NCBI RefSeq assembly: GCF_003570725.1
Contig: NZ_QWVS01000015.1
Location: 62,001-126,000 of the forward strand
Source: Peribacillus asahii
GTDB taxonomy: Bacteria > Bacillota > Bacilli > Bacillales > DSM-1321
Direction of reading: 5' to 3'
DNA: 64,000 bases
Part shown: positions 62,912 through 64,000 of the stretch, piece after piece
How the letters are laid out: each line of letters starts with the position of its first letter
How positions within the stretch are numbered: position 1 is the stretch's first letter
Program-made: the position numbers and the translations under genes
Notes under the pieces: model-generated
What the model was told of the DNA's origin: nothing
What the model saw: only the letters and a program-made list of their open reading frames with translations
Database searches by the model: none

Positions 62912-64000
62912 TTAAACATTAACTTTTTGTTGAGAAGCAATCGCAGCTGCGTCACGTGCAATCATTACTTCTTCATTTGTTGGAATAATCATAATTTTCA
63001 CCGGAGAGAAAGATGAATTAATAAATGCTTCTTCACCATGAATCAGATTTAATTCCTCATCCCAGTATACACCCATAAATTCAAGTCCTTCTAGAATTCT
63101 AGCACGAATCGTATGGCTATTTTCACCAATTCCTGCCGTGAAGATAATCCCATCTACTCCGCCCATTCTAGCAGCATATGAACCTATATATTTATGAATA
63201 CGATCTGCAAACACTTCAAGTGCTAGTTCAGCCCGTTCGTCCCCTTCATTAGCTGCATCTTGAATGTCACGTAAATCACTCGAAAAACCAGATAAAGCAT
63301 GAATTCCACTTTGCTTATTTAGTACATCTAGTACCTCATCCGCTGTTTTCCCGGATTTCTCCATTATATACGGAATAAGAGCTGGATCAATATCACCTGA
63401 ACGTGTTCCCATTGTTACACCTGCAAGCGGAGTAAAGCCCATAGAGGTATCAATTGACTTTCCACCCTTAATCGCCGTAATACTTGCACCATTTCCAAGA
63501 TGACATGAAATTAAGCGTAATTCCTCAATAGGTCGTCCCATCATCTCAGCAGCCCGCTGTGATACATATTTATGGGATGTGCCATGGAACCCGTATTTTC
63601 TAATTCCATAATTTTCGTAATATTCATACGGCAAACTGTACATATAGGCGCTGCTTGGCATTGTTTGATGAAATGCTGTATCAAACACGGCTACCGCTGG
63701 AGTATCTCCTAGAATATGTTGGAACGCTATAATACCAGTGATATTAGCAGGGTTATGAAGAGGAGCTAACTCTGAAAGTCGTTCTAACTCTTCAATTACT
63801 TCTTCTGTAATTAACACGGAATCACTAAATACTTCACCACCATGAACTACTCGGTGACCAACTCCATTAATCTCCTCAAATGAGCTGATTACTTGATGTT
63901 GAATTAATTTCTCTAGTAATAATTCCACTGCAACCTCATGGTTGGGGATATGTAACGTTTCTGTTACTTTTTGTCCTCGAACTGTTAAATTAAACACAGA
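62912..64000 (-). CDS. ackA: Acetate kinase, C-terminal 362 residues
   Basis: Interconverts acetyl phosphate plus ADP and acetate plus ATP in overflow metabolism. The gene runs off the window end, so about 30-35 N-terminal residues are missing. Motifs: [14 protein letters not shown] (the visible first domain), [13 protein letters not shown] with the catalytic Asp, [34 protein letters not shown], and [13 protein letters not shown] near the C-terminus with the ATP-binding region. The frame is intact to its TAA stop. Its promoter and possible CcpA site lie outside the window. Confidence 0.97.
   Translation of the reverse strand, partial: SVFNLTVRGQKVTETLHIPNHEVAVELLLEKLIQHQVISSFEEINGVGHRVVHGGEVFSDSVLITEEVIEELERLSELAPLHNPANITGIIAFQHILGDTPAVAVFDTAFHQTMPSSAYMYSLPYEYYENYGIRKYGFHGTSHKYVSQRAAEMMGRPIEELRLISCHLGNGASITAIKGGKSIDTSMGFTPLAGVTMGTRSGDIDPALIPYIMEKSGKTADEVLDVLNKQSGIHALSGFSSDLRDIQDAANEGDERAELALEVFADRIHKYIGSYAARMGGVDGIIFTAGIGENSHTIRARILEGLEFMGVYWDEELNLIHGEEAFINSSFSPVKIMIIPTNEEVMIARDAAAIASQQKVNV

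Overview
The window is chromosomal DNA from a low-GC, spore-forming member of the Bacillaceae. The evidence is the sporulation genes (sspI, ytxC, ytaF, ytvI, ytrH, ytrI and ytcABC/ytdA-type spore-surface sugar genes), Bacillus-type regulatory RNAs (two T-boxes and an L20 leader) and gene order that follows the polA-pheS-ackA part of the Bacillus subtilis chromosome. Most genes read on the minus strand. I saw no tRNA, rRNA, insertion sequence, prophage or CRISPR array. The species cannot be named from the sequence alone.

Layout. 0-3.6 kb: start of pheS with its T-box, ysgA, sspI, ysdC, a dimeric dUTPase and sigma-W-type ysdB. 3.6-8.3 kb: aspartase, a TVP38-family membrane protein, ysdA, and infC-rpmI-rplT behind an L20 leader. 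8.5-18.4 kb: thrS with T-box, ytxC, dnaI, dnaB, nrdR, gapB with CcpN-type boxes, coaE, ytaF, mutM. 18.4-26.1 kb: polA, a pair of structured repeats, hflKC behind a sigma-W-type promoter, phoPR. 26.2-32.1 kb: mdh, icd, citZ, ytwI, ytvI. 32.2-40.6 kb: a block absent from this position in B. subtilis, holding the glyoxylate-bypass genes aceA/aceB and the sugar-nucleotide/glycosyltransferase set ytcC-ytcB-ytcA with divergent ytdA. 40.6-51.6 kb: fxsA, pyk, pfkA, accA, accD, a FadR-type GntR regulator, malic enzyme, dnaE. 51.7-64 kb: ytrHI, nrnA, ytpI, ytoI, ytkL, an M24 peptidase, a universal stress protein, argGH with ARG boxes, an EcsC-family gene and the truncated end of ackA.

The genes form a central-carbon hub. 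PfkA and Pyk drive glycolysis, GapB gluconeogenesis, CitZ-Icd-Mdh the TCA cycle, AceA/AceB bypass its decarboxylations, the malic enzyme returns C4 acids to pyruvate, AccDA starts fatty acid synthesis and AckA handles acetate overflow. DNA replication and repair genes (dnaI, dnaB, polA, dnaE, mutM) are interspersed.

No obviously new defence or biosynthetic system is visible. The most interesting signals are: (1) two ~107-bp repeats upstream of polA whose differences largely preserve a hairpin; (2) three genes besides infC whose Shine-Dalgarno sequence points at AUU or AUC; (3) a small frame after ytcC with an AUC start position and an in-frame TAG; (4) a palindrome of FadR-family operator type in front of the malic enzyme-GntR genes; and (5) a nested hairpin after ytdA.
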